Shown here: positions 49,890-59,062 of the stretch, piece by piece | How the letters are laid out: every line of letters starts with the position of its first letter | Numbering within the stretch: the stretch's first letter is position 1 | From: Sphingopyxis lindanitolerans | GTDB taxonomy: Bacteria > Pseudomonadota > Alphaproteobacteria > Sphingomonadales > Sphingomonadaceae | NCBI RefSeq assembly: GCF_002993885.1 | Contig: NZ_CM009578.1 | Location: 1,553,251-1,617,250 of the forward strand | Reading direction: 5' to 3' | Length of the DNA stretch: 64,000 nt | Translations under genes and position numbers: made by a program | The notes under the pieces: generated by a model | The model's database searches: none | What the model was told of the DNA's origin: nothing | What the model saw: the letters and a program-made list of their open reading frames with translations, nothing else

Positions 49890-51350
49890 TCAGGCCGACA
49901 GAAAGAGGTTCGCGGGATCGAGCGCGCGTTTCACGCGCGCGTGCAGTTGAGTTATCGCGCCGCTTTCATAGGTCGCCCTAGCAGAGGCGGCGAGCGCCGG
50001 CTCGACGTGCGTCTGTCCAAATCCGGCACCTGCCTGCGCATCGATCAGCTCGATAGCGCAGTCTCTCGCCCGTTTACTGCCCGCGGGACTGCCATCGAAG
50101 CACAAATACTGCCGATGCTGGGCAGAGCGCCAGACGGCATTCGTTTCTCCGACAAAATCGAAACCGTGCCGGCCGGAAATATCGCGCGACAAGTCATAAA
50201 GGCGAAGCCCTTCCTTGCCATCAACCGGGCTGATGGGGCCGATGTCGAGAGAGGATCCTCCGGCCCAGGCCGAAGGGCGGCCAAGTGCATTACCGACCGA
50301 ACCAAGCATCATGCCTTTTCGCCACGCCCACAGTCCTTCCATCCCGGCTGCGGGAGCGGCCAGCACCCGCGAGCCTTTGATCGATGCGAACGCGTCCTGG
50401 ACCATCGACCAAGCGATGCGAACATTGTCGGGGAGCCCGTAAAGCGAGCCGTAAAGAGTCCAGTAGCCAAGCCCGATCGACTCCCCGGCTTTTCGAACCT
50501 CGCCGGCGGACATTGGGCCGGCGCCGCCGAAGTCGCGGCGTACCTTGCCCGAACGCGCTGCTTCGTGCAGCGCATTTGCCACCGCCACGCCATTGGGGAC
50601 GACCATATTGGTCTTGAGCGGGCCCAGTACATCGAGAAGTTTGCCAAGATCGTCTTCGTCCGGCACCGTGACAGCAAAGGATTGCGCTGCCGGGGGCTGG
50701 GGCATGAGCCAGAGGCCGAGCTTGGTCACGACGCCAAGATCGGATTGTGTGAAGAGCCCGTCGATCCAGGGCCCGTAACCAAATTTGAAGAGCTGCCAGC
50801 AGGTACTCTTGGGCATAGCACCCATCCCTGTCCGGACACTGCGGCCGTCGGCCAGCATCAACTCCAGCCCGCATTGCATAAGATAATGATCGGCATATGG
50901 GGTATAGCCCACGCGCCGCTTCAGAAAGGCGCTCGCCACCGATTCGTCGGGCTCACCCGGGCAATCGACCCAGAGCTTGAGCCCCCGCTCGCCTATCTGT
51001 TCGGAGAGTTGCCGAAAGGTGACGCCTGGCTCGACGAGGCAGTAAGCCAAGTTCTCATTGATCTCGAGAATCTCATTCATGCGGCCAAGATCGAGCAATA
51101 TGATCTTGTCGCGTGCCGCCACCTCCTGACCTGCGACCGCGCGGCACACAGGTTGAAGCGCCGCTCCGGCGTCGCTCGCCACCGCGAGGACCTTGGCAAG
51201 TTGCTCGGTGTCGCGCGGCGCGATGATACCCAGGGGCAGGGCGACTCCGGAATGGAAGGGTGCGAGCGCCGCCGGATCGCGCGTTACCCCATCGGCACCC
51301 ACCAGTGCCTCTAGCGCGTCGAGCGCGGCGGCTTGGCGATTTGCGTCCAT
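49890..51350 (-). CDS. p-Cresol methylhydroxylase-like flavoprotein, divergent paralogue
   Basis: A 486-residue FAD protein of the vanillyl-alcohol-oxidase/PCMH family. The FAD-binding part includes VEPGVTFRQLSEQIG and GYTPYADHYLMQCGLELMLADG; the substrate domain has FGYGPWIDGLFTQSDLGVVTKLGLWLMP. It lacks the usual C-terminal pattern of PchF (Arg-Thr-His-Leu-Ala-Phe and a final PGKSGIW) and ends in RALDPANLFLSA. The ATG at 51350 follows a GGGGG site; a GTG 9 nt earlier has no spacing. It may oxidise a second substrate or pair with the other flavoprotein. Confidence 0.82.
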   Translation of the reverse strand: MDANRQAAALDALEALVGADGVTRDPAALAPFHSGVALPLGIIAPRDTEQLAKVLAVASDAGAALQPVCRAVAGQEVAARDKIILLDLGRMNEILEINENLAYCLVEPGVTFRQLSEQIGERGLKLWVDCPGEPDESVASAFLKRRVGYTPYADHYLMQCGLELMLADGRSVRTGMGAMPKSTCWQLFKFGYGPWIDGLFTQSDLGVVTKLGLWLMPQPPAAQSFAVTVPDEDDLGKLLDVLGPLKTNMVVPNGVAVANALHEAARSGKVRRDFGGAGPMSAGEVRKAGESIGLGYWTLYGSLYGLPDNVRIAWSMVQDAFASIKGSRVLAAPAAGMEGLWAWRKGMMLGSVGNALGRPSAWAGGSSLDIGPISPVDGKEGLRLYDLSRDISGRHGFDFVGETNAVWRSAQHRQYLCFDGSPAGSKRARDCAIELIDAQAGAGFGQTHVEPALAASARATYESGAITQLHARVKRALDPANLFLSA

Positions 51351-51362
51351 CTTGATCACCCC

Positions 51363-51602
51363 CTATTTCCGCATGGTCGAAGGTTGCAGGACGATCGGAA
51401 AAAGATCCGGCTCCGAAACATCGATCGCGAACTCCTCGGCGCGCACACGCGGGTCGATCGCACTCGCCGGCTCGCTGTCGCGCCAAGAGAAACAGCAGGC
51501 CGTGCAGCGATGGATTGTCCAAATCGTTTTCTCGCCATCGACGCCGCGGAAATCAGGGATCGAAGCGTCGGAGCCACATCGCGGGCAATGGGGTGCAGTC
51601 AT
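51363..51602 (-). CDS. vdcD: VdcD-like small subunit of a non-oxidative phenolic acid decarboxylase
   Basis: A 79-residue protein with a zinc-ribbon-like start CPRCGSD and a CTACCFSWRDSEP stretch. Members of the VdcD/ShdD family have the same C-x-x-C plus W-T-x-x-x-C-x-x-C-x-x-x-W-R-D pattern and are needed for full activity of UbiD-type vanillate or 4-hydroxybenzoate decarboxylases. The ATG overlaps the vdcC stop (ATGA), the usual arrangement. This small gene is the strongest clue that the UbiD protein is a phenolic acid decarboxylase and not a ubiquinone enzyme. Confidence 0.88.
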   Translation of the reverse strand: MTAPHCPRCGSDASIPDFRGVDGEKTIWTIHRCTACCFSWRDSEPASAIDPRVRAEEFAIDVSEPDLFPIVLQPSTMRK

Positions 51603-53077
51603 AGCGTCTCGCCTCGTTGCATCGCCTGGATCCGTTTGCCGAGGTCATCGATAGTCTGGCCGGTGGGCGGGGTGACCAGATGTGCCTCGCCAACCGGATC
51701 GGGCGGGAGATAGCTTGTTGCGTCGATAATCAGATGGTGCCCCTTCCCCGGCGTCACGGCAGCGGGGTCGATCGGGACCATCGCCATGTTCGGCAGGACG
51801 ATGATGTCCTCCGCGCGCGTCCGGGTCGACAGGGCCCACATGACCTGGTTGAGATCGAAGGGATCGATATCGCCATCGACCATGATCAGATTTTTCAGAT
51901 ACATGAGGCCATGGGGCGTACCAAGCGCGCGGAGCGCCACGGATTTTGCGAAGCCCGCCATCCGGTTCTTGACCGCGATGATCGCTGTCAGTCCGTGCTG
52001 GTACAGCGCATTCACCGCGGTGACTTCGGGAAAGGTCTGGCGCAACTGTGCATAGATGGGCGCCGACGTATGAAGACCGATCAGCGTGTCGTGCTCCGTC
52101 CAGCCACGACCGATGTAGATATTCTCGAATATGGGGTTCTTTCGGTGCGAGACGGCGGTCACCTTGAAGACAGGGGCGCGTCGCACGCCGCTGTAGGATC
52201 CTGGGAATTCACCGAACGGCCCTTCGAAGACGCGCTCACCAAGCTGGAGCTCGGCTTCGATGACGATCTCGCTATCCGCGAGGATGTCGATACCGTTGCC
52301 GGAATTCGTCAGCCGGATCGGCGCTCCCATCATCGCCGAGGCATAAGCATATTCGGACTCGTCGTAGCCGATTGGTGTTGCTGCGAACAACGCGACGCCG
52401 GGATGGTTGCCGAGCATGACGGCGATCTTGAGCGGCAGGCCTTCGCGTTCCGCTGCGAGGATCTGGCGTCCCATGTCATGCGACGGGATCGTCATCAGGC
52501 TGAAGCGATCGGGACCCTGGATCTGAAGCCTGTAGATGCCGACATTCTGCTTGCCGAAATTTTCCGGATCCAACGGATCGCGCGAAGCCACCGACGCCTT
52601 GGCCAAATAGAAACCCCCGTCAAACTCGTTGATGCGATACACGGGCAGCAGGTCGTAGAGATTGATATTCTCCTCGTGCCGGCACTCATGGACAGGCGCC
52701 TGCCCCTCGGGAACGCGGCTGATCTGGGCAGAGGCATCGCCCCAGCGCCCGGCTATGTCGAAGAACATATCCCGGATTGTGGTGCCTTTCGGCTGACCCA
52801 GGAGCAGCGCGATATTATCCCAAGAGCCGTGCACCCCGACAACCGTGCGTTTCCCGGGGTAGCCCGCTATATTGTCGAACAGGATCGCAGGAGCATGATT
52901 GACATCGCGCGAGGCGGCCACGGCAATGTTGCGCAGGTCGGGCTCGGGCATGATCCGGTCCGTCCAGGTAATGGCCTGCCCATATTCTTCGAGGAGCTCC
53001 AGAAAATCGCGCAGCGATCCGACGCCTCTTGCGCGATCGGCGAGGTTGGCGCGGACGGCCGACTTGTCTTGAGACAT
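51599..53077 (-). CDS. vdcC: UbiD-family phenolic acid decarboxylase large subunit (VdcC-like)
   Basis: A 492-residue prenylated-FMN-dependent decarboxylase. Signatures are AILFDNIAGYPGKRTVVGVHGS near the N-terminus, NVGIYRLQIQGPDRFSL with a flavin-contact Arg, ILADSEIVIEAELQLGERVFEGPFGEFPG (Glu-rich active-site stretch) and the C-terminal HHLIIDAT. The ATG at 53077 overlaps the aldehyde dehydrogenase stop (TGATG). With VdcB and VdcD it would remove CO2 from a 4-hydroxybenzoate-type acid. The prFMN cofactor would come from the UbiX-like protein of the same operon. Confidence 0.9.
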   Translation of the reverse strand: MSQDKSAVRANLADRARGVGSLRDFLELLEEYGQAITWTDRIMPEPDLRNIAVAASRDVNHAPAILFDNIAGYPGKRTVVGVHGSWDNIALLLGQPKGTTIRDMFFDIAGRWGDASAQISRVPEGQAPVHECRHEENINLYDLLPVYRINEFDGGFYLAKASVASRDPLDPENFGKQNVGIYRLQIQGPDRFSLMTIPSHDMGRQILAAEREGLPLKIAVMLGNHPGVALFAATPIGYDESEYAYASAMMGAPIRLTNSGNGIDILADSEIVIEAELQLGERVFEGPFGEFPGSYSGVRRAPVFKVTAVSHRKNPIFENIYIGRGWTEHDTLIGLHTSAPIYAQLRQTFPEVTAVNALYQHGLTAIIAVKNRMAGFAKSVALRALGTPHGLMYLKNLIMVDGDIDPFDLNQVMWALSTRTRAEDIIVLPNMAMVPIDPAAVTPGKGHHLIIDATSYLPPDPVGEAHLVTPPTGQTIDDLGKRIQAMQRGETL

Positions 53078-54540
53078 CAGTGTGCTCCCCCAGCGACCGC
53101 GTCGGTCTGGATGCTCACCCATTTCCACTCGGTCATGATTTCGAGATCGGCCTCGGTGCCCTCGCGGCCAAATCCGGAAGCCTTGGAACCGCCGAACGGC
53201 ACGTGAGGCTCGTCGTGCAACGTGGGCGCATTGACATGGACCATCCCGGACTCGACTTCGCGAGCGAACCGAAGCGCCTTGTCGATGTCGCGCGTGAAGA
53301 TCGCGGCGCTCAGGCCATATTCGGTGTCGTTGGCAAGCCGGAGGGCTTCATTGAGGTCATCGAACGGATAGAGCGACGTGACCGGCCCGAAGGTCTCCTG
53401 GGCCGCGACCTCCATCCCGGGCTGGACACCGGAGAGGATGGTCGCATGGCACACATGGCCCGTCCATTCGCCCCCGGCGAGTATTTCGGCTCCCTTGCCG
53501 CGGGCGTCATCGATATGACGCCGCACGCGCGCGCGCTGCCGCTCGGAAATGATAGGACCCAGCATCGTTGCGGGATCGCGCAGATCGCCGGATGAGAGTT
53601 TCGCAGCTGCAGCAGCGAAAGCCTTGGAGAACCGGTCGAAGATCGGACGTTCGACATAGATACGCGACGCCCCCATGCACACCTGGCCCTGATACATGAA
53701 GATGCTGAAGATCGCGGCCGCCACGGCCTTGTCGATGTCGGCGTCGGCGCAGACGACGAGAGGACTCTTCCCGCCGAGTTCGAGGGTATATTTCTTGAAG
53801 CCTTCAGCTGCGATGCGAGCGATATGCCGCCCGACCCGGGACGAGCCCGTGAAGGTGATCGCGCGAACCTTGGGATGGCCAGTAAGCGCATCGCCGATTT
53901 TGGCGCCGTCCCCATATACAATGTTGAACAGGCCTTCGGGCACGCCTGCGTCCTCCCAGAGGCGCGCGAGTTGATCGGCCACGCGCGGTGCCGCTTCCGA
54001 CGGAAGCAGGACGAAGGCATTGCCCGTCGCGAGCGCCATGGCCGACTGCTTGATTCCCTTGATCAGCGGGACGTTGAACGGCGTAATGCCGGCAACGACT
54101 CCCACCGGTTCGCGAAAACTCATGCTGACGCGGCCGGGCGCATCGGATGGAATAGTTTCGCCGCGAATGCGACGGGGAACGCCTGCGGCGGCGCGCAAGA
54201 AGCTCGTGGCGAACCGGGTCTCGAAACCGGCCTTGGCGATCGGCGAGCCGATTTCATCAACGAGCGTGTCGGCAAATTGCGATGCGTCACGCTCCATGAG
54301 AGCCGAAGCCTTTATCATCCATGCCTCGCGCGCGCCTGCGGAAAGGTCGCGGTTCCGGCGAAAGGCCGTGTCGGCCGCCTCAACGGCTCGATCGACGTCG
54401 GCCGGAGTCCCGGCAGCCGCCCGGGAATAGAGACTGTCGTCAATCGGGTTCAGGCTTTCGAAATAAGCGCCGTCGCCAGGGGCAACCGGTGACCCGCCGA
54501 TCCAGTGGTCAAGCCCCCTCACTTCGTTCTTACGCATCAT
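53077..54540 (-). CDS. Aldehyde dehydrogenase, NAD(P)-dependent
   Basis: A 487-residue ALDH. Motifs: GITPFNVPLIKG, FTGSSRVGRHIA (nucleotide site), LELGGKSPLVVC with the catalytic Glu, and GQVCMGASRIYV with the catalytic Cys, then EVESGMVHVNAPTLHDEPHVPFGGSKASGFGREG. It resembles the vanillin/benzaldehyde dehydrogenase group. ATG at 54540 overlapping the flavoprotein stop. It would turn the aldehyde made by the PCMH-type flavoprotein into the acid that the VdcBCD system decarboxylates. Confidence 0.92.
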   Translation of the reverse strand: MMRKNEVRGLDHWIGGSPVAPGDGAYFESLNPIDDSLYSRAAAGTPADVDRAVEAADTAFRRNRDLSAGAREAWMIKASALMERDASQFADTLVDEIGSPIAKAGFETRFATSFLRAAAGVPRRIRGETIPSDAPGRVSMSFREPVGVVAGITPFNVPLIKGIKQSAMALATGNAFVLLPSEAAPRVADQLARLWEDAGVPEGLFNIVYGDGAKIGDALTGHPKVRAITFTGSSRVGRHIARIAAEGFKKYTLELGGKSPLVVCADADIDKAVAAAIFSIFMYQGQVCMGASRIYVERPIFDRFSKAFAAAAAKLSSGDLRDPATMLGPIISERQRARVRRHIDDARGKGAEILAGGEWTGHVCHATILSGVQPGMEVAAQETFGPVTSLYPFDDLNEALRLANDTEYGLSAAIFTRDIDKALRFAREVESGMVHVNAPTLHDEPHVPFGGSKASGFGREGTEADLEIMTEWKWVSIQTDAVAGGAH

Positions 54541-56123
54541 GAATCTCCTGGGAGCGTGGGTCGTGTGGCATCAGGACGTGCCGACTTCGGCCATATGCCC
54601 TGCTTTCCGGGCGAAAGGATGCCGTTGGGATCGAGAGCGTCCTTCAGGCGGTGATGGAGATCCCAAAGCGCCCCGTCGTTGTGACGATAGGTTCCAGCAA
54701 TCTGGTCCATGAAGGCGAGATGGGTACGATATTCGCCGAACCCTGCCGCCGCGGCCTCGTCCACCAGGAGACTGAAGAGATCGTGGGCGCTCTTGCGCAT
54801 CGTTTCATCGGCCCGATTGTACATGATCATCAAAATGTGATGCATGTCCCGCCAGCCCACCAGAAACTCCCCGATGTAGTCGAAGCCGAACTCGTGGCAG
54901 CGTTTCTTGATCAGATTATATTGGGCCAACGCCTCCGCCCCGTCGGGGGCGGAAATCGGGGAAAAGTTGACGTGTCCCCCTCCGCCGATCCAGTTCATGA
55001 TGCTGAACTCGGTCATATTGGGTTCGCCGCGCATGAGCTTTACGCGATAATCCCACGCAGGATCATTCTCGCGCGTGAAGTGGAACTTGGCGCCCGGAAT
55101 GTTGCTGAATGCCTCCTCGATCAATTTCCAATTATTCTCGATCATGGGCGGTGGTCCGTAGAGAGCGCCGTAATAATTCCACATCCCGAGATTGAGGTCC
55201 GCGGCGATCTTCGCCCGGATCGACGGCGGGAGCGGCCCCTTGCCGTCATAATAATGTCGCCGCGTGGTCTTCGCCGAGGCCTCCCACAATAGGTCGACCG
55301 CGACCGCTGCGTTGGGGATCACCTGATTCACCTTGAGCGGGCGCGTGATCTCGAAAATCTGCTCGAGATCCTCTTCGCGTGGAAAGGTGATCATGAACGG
55401 CTTGTAACCGGGGGGCTCCGGCATCAGCCAGATGCCGAGTTTGGTGACGACGCCGAAATTCGACTGGGTGAACATGCCATCGAACTGCGGTCCGAGCCCA
55501 TGTTTGCTGATCTGCCAATGCTTGCTGTTAGAGATGCCTCCCTGGCCCGTGCGAACGACCTGGCCATCGGCAAGCACAACTTCCATCCCGCATTGCATGA
55601 TGAAGTGATCGCCATAGGGCGTGTAGCCGGCGCCATGCTCGAGCGCGTTCCCCATGACGCCGCCCCAGGCGGGCGCTGCCGGATCGATCCACAATTTGCT
55701 GCCGATCCGCTGCAGGTGGCGATAAAGCTGCATGTAGGAAACGCCCGGCTCGACCAGCGCATATCCATATTTTTCGTTGACTTCGATGATCCGGTTCATC
55801 CGTTTCAGATCGAGGACAAGATATCCGGATCTTCGGGGTGCCGGCCCGCCATATGCGAAGTTCCGTCCAGTCCCGATGGTCCAGATCGGCAGTCGGAAGC
55901 TGTTGGCGATGGCAAGGATCCGCTGCACCTGTTCGACGCTTTCCGGAGCGACGGCGGCAGAAGGAAGCAGAGTGCCATCGGCAAGCGGCGAATACGCGTC
56001 GCGGTAAGTCGACAGCGGAAGCTCGTCGACGAAAACCCAGGTTTTGCCGACGACGCCTGCGAGTTCATCGAGGGCCCGTGAAAAGTCGGCCGCCGCAATT
56101 CCCTCGGGCAGCGGCGGCCTCAC
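54537..56123 (-). CDS. p-Cresol methylhydroxylase-like flavoprotein subunit
   Basis: A 528-residue FAD protein of the PCMH/vanillyl alcohol oxidase family, canonical form. FAYGGPAPRRSGYLVLDLKRMNRI, VEPGVSYMQLYRHL and GGVMGNALEHGAGYTPYGDHFIMQCGMEVVL build the FAD domain; the C-terminal half has FGFDYIGEFLVGWRDMHH, EYRTHLAFMDQ and DPNGILSPGKQGIW, as in PchF. It hydroxylates the benzylic carbon of 4-alkylphenols and passes electrons to a c-type cytochrome. GTG start overlaps the upstream stop (GTGA). The Tyr that covalently holds FAD was not assigned. Confidence 0.9.
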   Translation of the reverse strand: MRPPLPEGIAAADFSRALDELAGVVGKTWVFVDELPLSTYRDAYSPLADGTLLPSAAVAPESVEQVQRILAIANSFRLPIWTIGTGRNFAYGGPAPRRSGYLVLDLKRMNRIIEVNEKYGYALVEPGVSYMQLYRHLQRIGSKLWIDPAAPAWGGVMGNALEHGAGYTPYGDHFIMQCGMEVVLADGQVVRTGQGGISNSKHWQISKHGLGPQFDGMFTQSNFGVVTKLGIWLMPEPPGYKPFMITFPREEDLEQIFEITRPLKVNQVIPNAAVAVDLLWEASAKTTRRHYYDGKGPLPPSIRAKIAADLNLGMWNYYGALYGPPPMIENNWKLIEEAFSNIPGAKFHFTRENDPAWDYRVKLMRGEPNMTEFSIMNWIGGGGHVNFSPISAPDGAEALAQYNLIKKRCHEFGFDYIGEFLVGWRDMHHILMIMYNRADETMRKSAHDLFSLLVDEAAAAGFGEYRTHLAFMDQIAGTYRHNDGALWDLHHRLKDALDPNGILSPGKQGIWPKSARPDATRPTLPGDS

Positions 56124-56692
56124 CGCGTTTCTCCGGCAAGCCGAAAGGCCCAGGTCACAAGTAGGCCGGGGCTATTCGAGGCGAGTGCACATTCCCCCGA
56201 AATGCACGCGGCCCGGCGCGGTGATGATTTGTGGCCGTCCAGCTCATCGCGAACTTTCTGCGCAACGACGGCGGGCCAAGTATATTGCGGGAGCGCGCCC
56301 AAGCCGGGGGCGGCGCCGATGCGGTGTGTCCAGCGGCCCGCCTCATAGGAATGTTCCCATCGAAGCAAAGGCTCCGCTCCACTCTCGATGAGCAACTGGG
56401 CCGCAATCATTGCAGCGGGGTCGGAGGTCAGGCCTGCAATCACCTGCGCGCCGCGGGGCCAGTCGCCAAGCAACTCATCCAGCCCGCTTCCGACATCCAG
56501 CGCGAGAGACTTTTTCGAAGACGATATGAGGGACGCGGCAAAACGCTCGCTTTCCTCAACCCTTGGCTGGCTGACGACGAGAACGGCCTCTTCGTCCGCC
56601 GCACTTCCTGACCGGAAGCGGGAGGCTCCAACCAGACCCGCGCAAAAAACCCCGGCGCCCAATAGCTCCCGGCGCATCAGCACTGCCGCCAT
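56120..56692 (-). CDS. Exported protein of unknown function inside the catabolic operon
   Basis: A 190-residue protein with an N-terminal Arg-Arg pair (MAAVLMRRELLGAGVF) and an Ala/Gly-rich hydrophobic segment ending near SGSA, which is a signal peptide, possibly Tat-type but with a weak motif. The mature part has no motif I recognise; it contains a QVIAGLTSDPAAMIAAQLL segment and two Cys late (AACISGECALASN). It overlaps the UbiX gene by TGATG on one side and the flavoprotein GTG on the other. It may be an assembly or haem/flavin delivery factor for the periplasmic flavoprotein-cytochrome complex; that is a guess. Confidence 0.7.
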   Translation of the reverse strand: MAAVLMRRELLGAGVFCAGLVGASRFRSGSAADEEAVLVVSQPRVEESERFAASLISSSKKSLALDVGSGLDELLGDWPRGAQVIAGLTSDPAAMIAAQLLIESGAEPLLRWEHSYEAGRWTHRIGAAPGLGALPQYTWPAVVAQKVRDELDGHKSSPRRAACISGECALASNSPGLLVTWAFRLAGETR

Positions 56693-57315
56693 CAAATTGT
56701 CCTTTCCGATTTATCCGCCTGCGCCAGAGGCATCACTTCTGCGCCCTTCAGTCCGGTCCATCGGCGATCGGCGGCCCGATGGATGCCGAACTGGTCGAGG
56801 ACCCGGATGCAGCTATGGTCGACGATTTCGTCGATCGACGATGGCCGAGCGTAGAACGCCGGGACGGGTGGGAAAATTATCGCCCCCATTTCGGTACAGG
56901 CTGCCATGTTTCGAAGATGGGCAAGGTTCAGGGGCGTCTCTCGCACCATGAGCGTTAATGGACGACGTTCCTTGAGCATGACGTCGGCAGCTCGGGTGAT
57001 CAGATTGTCGGAGAGCCCATTGGCGATCGCCGCAAGGGTGCGCATGGAGCACGGCGCGACGATCATGCCGTCACAGAGAAACGATCCGCTCGCGATACTG
57101 GCGCCGACATTCCGTATGTTATGAACCACGTCAGCCGACGCTTCAAATTTTTTCAGCGTTAGCGGCAGTTCCTCGCGGATGTTGAGCACGGCTGCCTGGG
57201 AGACCACGAGGTGCGTTTCGCAGCTCGGATCTTCACGTAGCATCTCCAGCAGACGCAGGCCGTAGATTGCCCCCGTGGCGCCAGTGACCGCGATCACGAT
57301 CTTCCGCAACGTCAT
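56692..57315 (-). CDS. vdcB: UbiX/VdcB-like flavin prenyltransferase
   Basis: A 207-residue enzyme that makes prenylated FMN from FMN and dimethylallyl phosphate. It has VTGATGAIYGLRLLEML, then SGSFLCDGMIVAPCSMRTLAAIANGLSDNLITRAADVMLKERRPLTLMVRETPLN and the closing TEMGAIIFPPVPAFYARP, all standard for UbiX/Pad1. It supplies the cofactor for the VdcC-like protein. The start is 133 nt downstream of the aldolase stop, and that gap holds a TTGTGCAA motif, so a separate promoter is likely here. Confidence 0.93.
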   Translation of the reverse strand: MTLRKIVIAVTGATGAIYGLRLLEMLREDPSCETHLVVSQAAVLNIREELPLTLKKFEASADVVHNIRNVGASIASGSFLCDGMIVAPCSMRTLAAIANGLSDNLITRAADVMLKERRPLTLMVRETPLNLAHLRNMAACTEMGAIIFPPVPAFYARPSSIDEIVDHSCIRVLDQFGIHRAADRRWTGLKGAEVMPLAQADKSERTI

Positions 57316-57414
57316 CGCGCCAGCCGACGGAGGCCGCCTTCATCCGGTCGATTCGGCACTAGCATAGCCCGCTCCCGATTTCCTATTTGGACACAGCATA
57401 CAATCCGTTGCTTA

Positions 57415-57422
57415 TTGTGCAA
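57415..57422. promoter_or_regulatory. TTGTGCAA motif upstream of vdcB
   Basis: One copy of the island motif (ATTGTGCAAG context), 100 nt upstream of the vdcB start in the only sizable gap of the minus-strand array. It would put the vdcB-to-cytochrome part under the same control as hpaH. Confidence 0.5.
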
Positions 57423-57448
57423 GGCCAAAACCGGCGCGCGGATCGCGG

Positions 57449-58219
57449 TCACTGGCGGAATTGATCGAGCAGCCCGCGTGCCGCATCGGCGAGGACGAAC
57501 GCATCTATTCCGACAGCGACGAAGCTTGCGCCGCCGGCGAGATGTGCATCGAGAAGCGCGAGATCGCGCGACAGAATTCCCGCTGGCTTTCCCGCGGCAA
57601 GGATGCGAGACAACGCGCCCAGCGTGAGCTCGCGCACCCGCTCCCGGTTGGCGCTTCCCAAGAGCCCGGCCGACGCTGCCAGATCGGCCGGACCGATGAA
57701 CAGCGCGTCGATCCCGTCGACGCCGGCGATTGCTTCGATATTCTCGACACCCTGCATCGTCTCGATTTGCGCGATCAGACAAAGCCGCGCGTTGGCATCG
57801 GCGACATGGCTCGCAATGCCGCCCCAACGCGATGCCCTTGCACCGCCGATGCCTCGGCTGCCCGATGGGGGGTAGCGGCATGCTTCGACCAACCGGACGG
57901 CCTGCTCAGCCGTTTCGACCATCGGAACCATGAGGGTCGTCGCTCCCAAGTCGAGGATCTGACGGATCGCGACGGGATCTGATGAAGGCACGCGCACGAC
58001 GGCGGCGCAGCGCGGGCAGGACGCTATTGCCCGCAATTGCTCGATTATCCCGGGCAGGGTTTGCGGTCCATGCTCGGCATCGACGAGGAGCCAATCGAAC
58101 CCCAGTCCGGCGCAGATTTCGGCGATATCGGCATTCGCCAGCGCCAGCCAGAATCCCATCTGCGTCCGCCCTTCGGCGAGCGCGACTTTGAAATGGTTGG
58201 GAGGATTTGCTGACGACAT
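57449..58219 (-). CDS. HpaI-like 2,4-dihydroxyhept-2-ene-1,7-dioate aldolase (HpcH/HpaI family)
   Basis: A 256-residue class II aldolase that splits 4-hydroxy-2-oxo acids to pyruvate and an aldehyde. GFDWLLVDAEHGPQTL holds the metal-site Glu region, MVPMVETAEQAVRLVEACRYPPSGSRGIGGARASRW is the HpaI signature, and LIAQIETMQGVENIEAIAGVDGIDALFIGPADLAAS has the metal ligands Glu and Asp. ATG at 58219, 1 nt after the hydratase stop. It would act on the product of the HpaH-like hydratase. Confidence 0.9.
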   Translation of the reverse strand: MSSANPPNHFKVALAEGRTQMGFWLALANADIAEICAGLGFDWLLVDAEHGPQTLPGIIEQLRAIASCPRCAAVVRVPSSDPVAIRQILDLGATTLMVPMVETAEQAVRLVEACRYPPSGSRGIGGARASRWGGIASHVADANARLCLIAQIETMQGVENIEAIAGVDGIDALFIGPADLAASAGLLGSANRERVRELTLGALSRILAAGKPAGILSRDLALLDAHLAGGASFVAVGIDAFVLADAARGLLDQFRQ

Positions 58220-58220
58220 G

Positions 58221-59021
58221 TCAGACAAACCGCATCGCGATCGAGCCAAGCCTGCCATAATCCGCAGATATCACGTCGCCGCGCGACACAGGGACCGGGC
58301 GGGTAAAAGAACCGCCCAGCAGGATTTCGCCCGCCTGTAACTCTTCTCCCCACTGCGACAAGCGATTTGCCAACCACGCGACCCCTCGCGCTGGATGGTT
58401 TAGCACGCCAGCCGCAATTCCTGTTTCCTCGATGACGGCATTGCGAGACAATATGGCGCCGGCCCATCGCAGGTCGATGGCGTCCGGCCGGATGGGCCGA
58501 CCGCCGAGGACGATCCCGGCATTTGCCGCGTTGTCGGCAATCGTATCCTGGATTTTACGAGCGCTTCCGGTCTCCGCGTCGATCGGCTGAACCCGGCTGT
58601 CGATGATCTCCACGGAGGGCACTACATATTCAGTGGCAGCGAGAACAGCCCGTGTCGTCACATCGGGACCACCCAGCGGCCGGGAGAGGATGAAGGCCAA
58701 TTCGACTTCGACCTTCGGATTGATGAAGCGATCGATGGGAATTTCGCTCCCCTCCTCGAACGCCATGTCATCGAGCAACGTGCCATAGTCGGGCTCGGTG
58801 ATACCAGCAGACGCCTGCATCGCACGCGATGTCAGACCAATCTTGCGGCCAATGGACCGACGTCCCGCCGCCTTCTTGAGCTCAACCCACGTGCGGGCGA
58901 TGCGATATCCATCTTCTATCGTCATCTGAGGGAAGCGAAGCGACAACTGCCGGACGGGTGTTTGGCTCGCCTCGGCGACATCCAGTTCACGCGCGAGCGA
59001 TGCAACAGTCTCGTCGTCCAT
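58221..59021 (-). CDS. HpaH-like 2-oxo-hept-3-ene-1,7-dioate / 2-oxopent-4-enoate hydratase
   Basis: A 266-residue hydratase of the MhpD/HpaH family. [45 protein letters not shown] and [26 protein letters not shown] are near-copies of the HpaH pattern; the C-terminus [16 protein letters not shown] is also typical. It adds water to the dienoate formed after ring cleavage. The ATG at 59021 follows GGGGAG at 8 nt; the GTG at 59042 is too far up. First gene of the array, with a TTGCACAA motif 44 nt upstream. Confidence 0.9.
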   Translation of the reverse strand: MDDETVASLARELDVAEASQTPVRQLSLRFPQMTIEDGYRIARTWVELKKAAGRRSIGRKIGLTSRAMQASAGITEPDYGTLLDDMAFEEGSEIPIDRFINPKVEVELAFILSRPLGGPDVTTRAVLAATEYVVPSVEIIDSRVQPIDAETGSARKIQDTIADNAANAGIVLGGRPIRPDAIDLRWAGAILSRNAVIEETGIAAGVLNHPARGVAWLANRLSQWGEELQAGEILLGGSFTRPVPVSRGDVISADYGRLGSIAMRFV

Positions 59022-59062
59022 CTCAGCTACTCCCCGTCCCACAATTGCTTATCTGGCAAATG

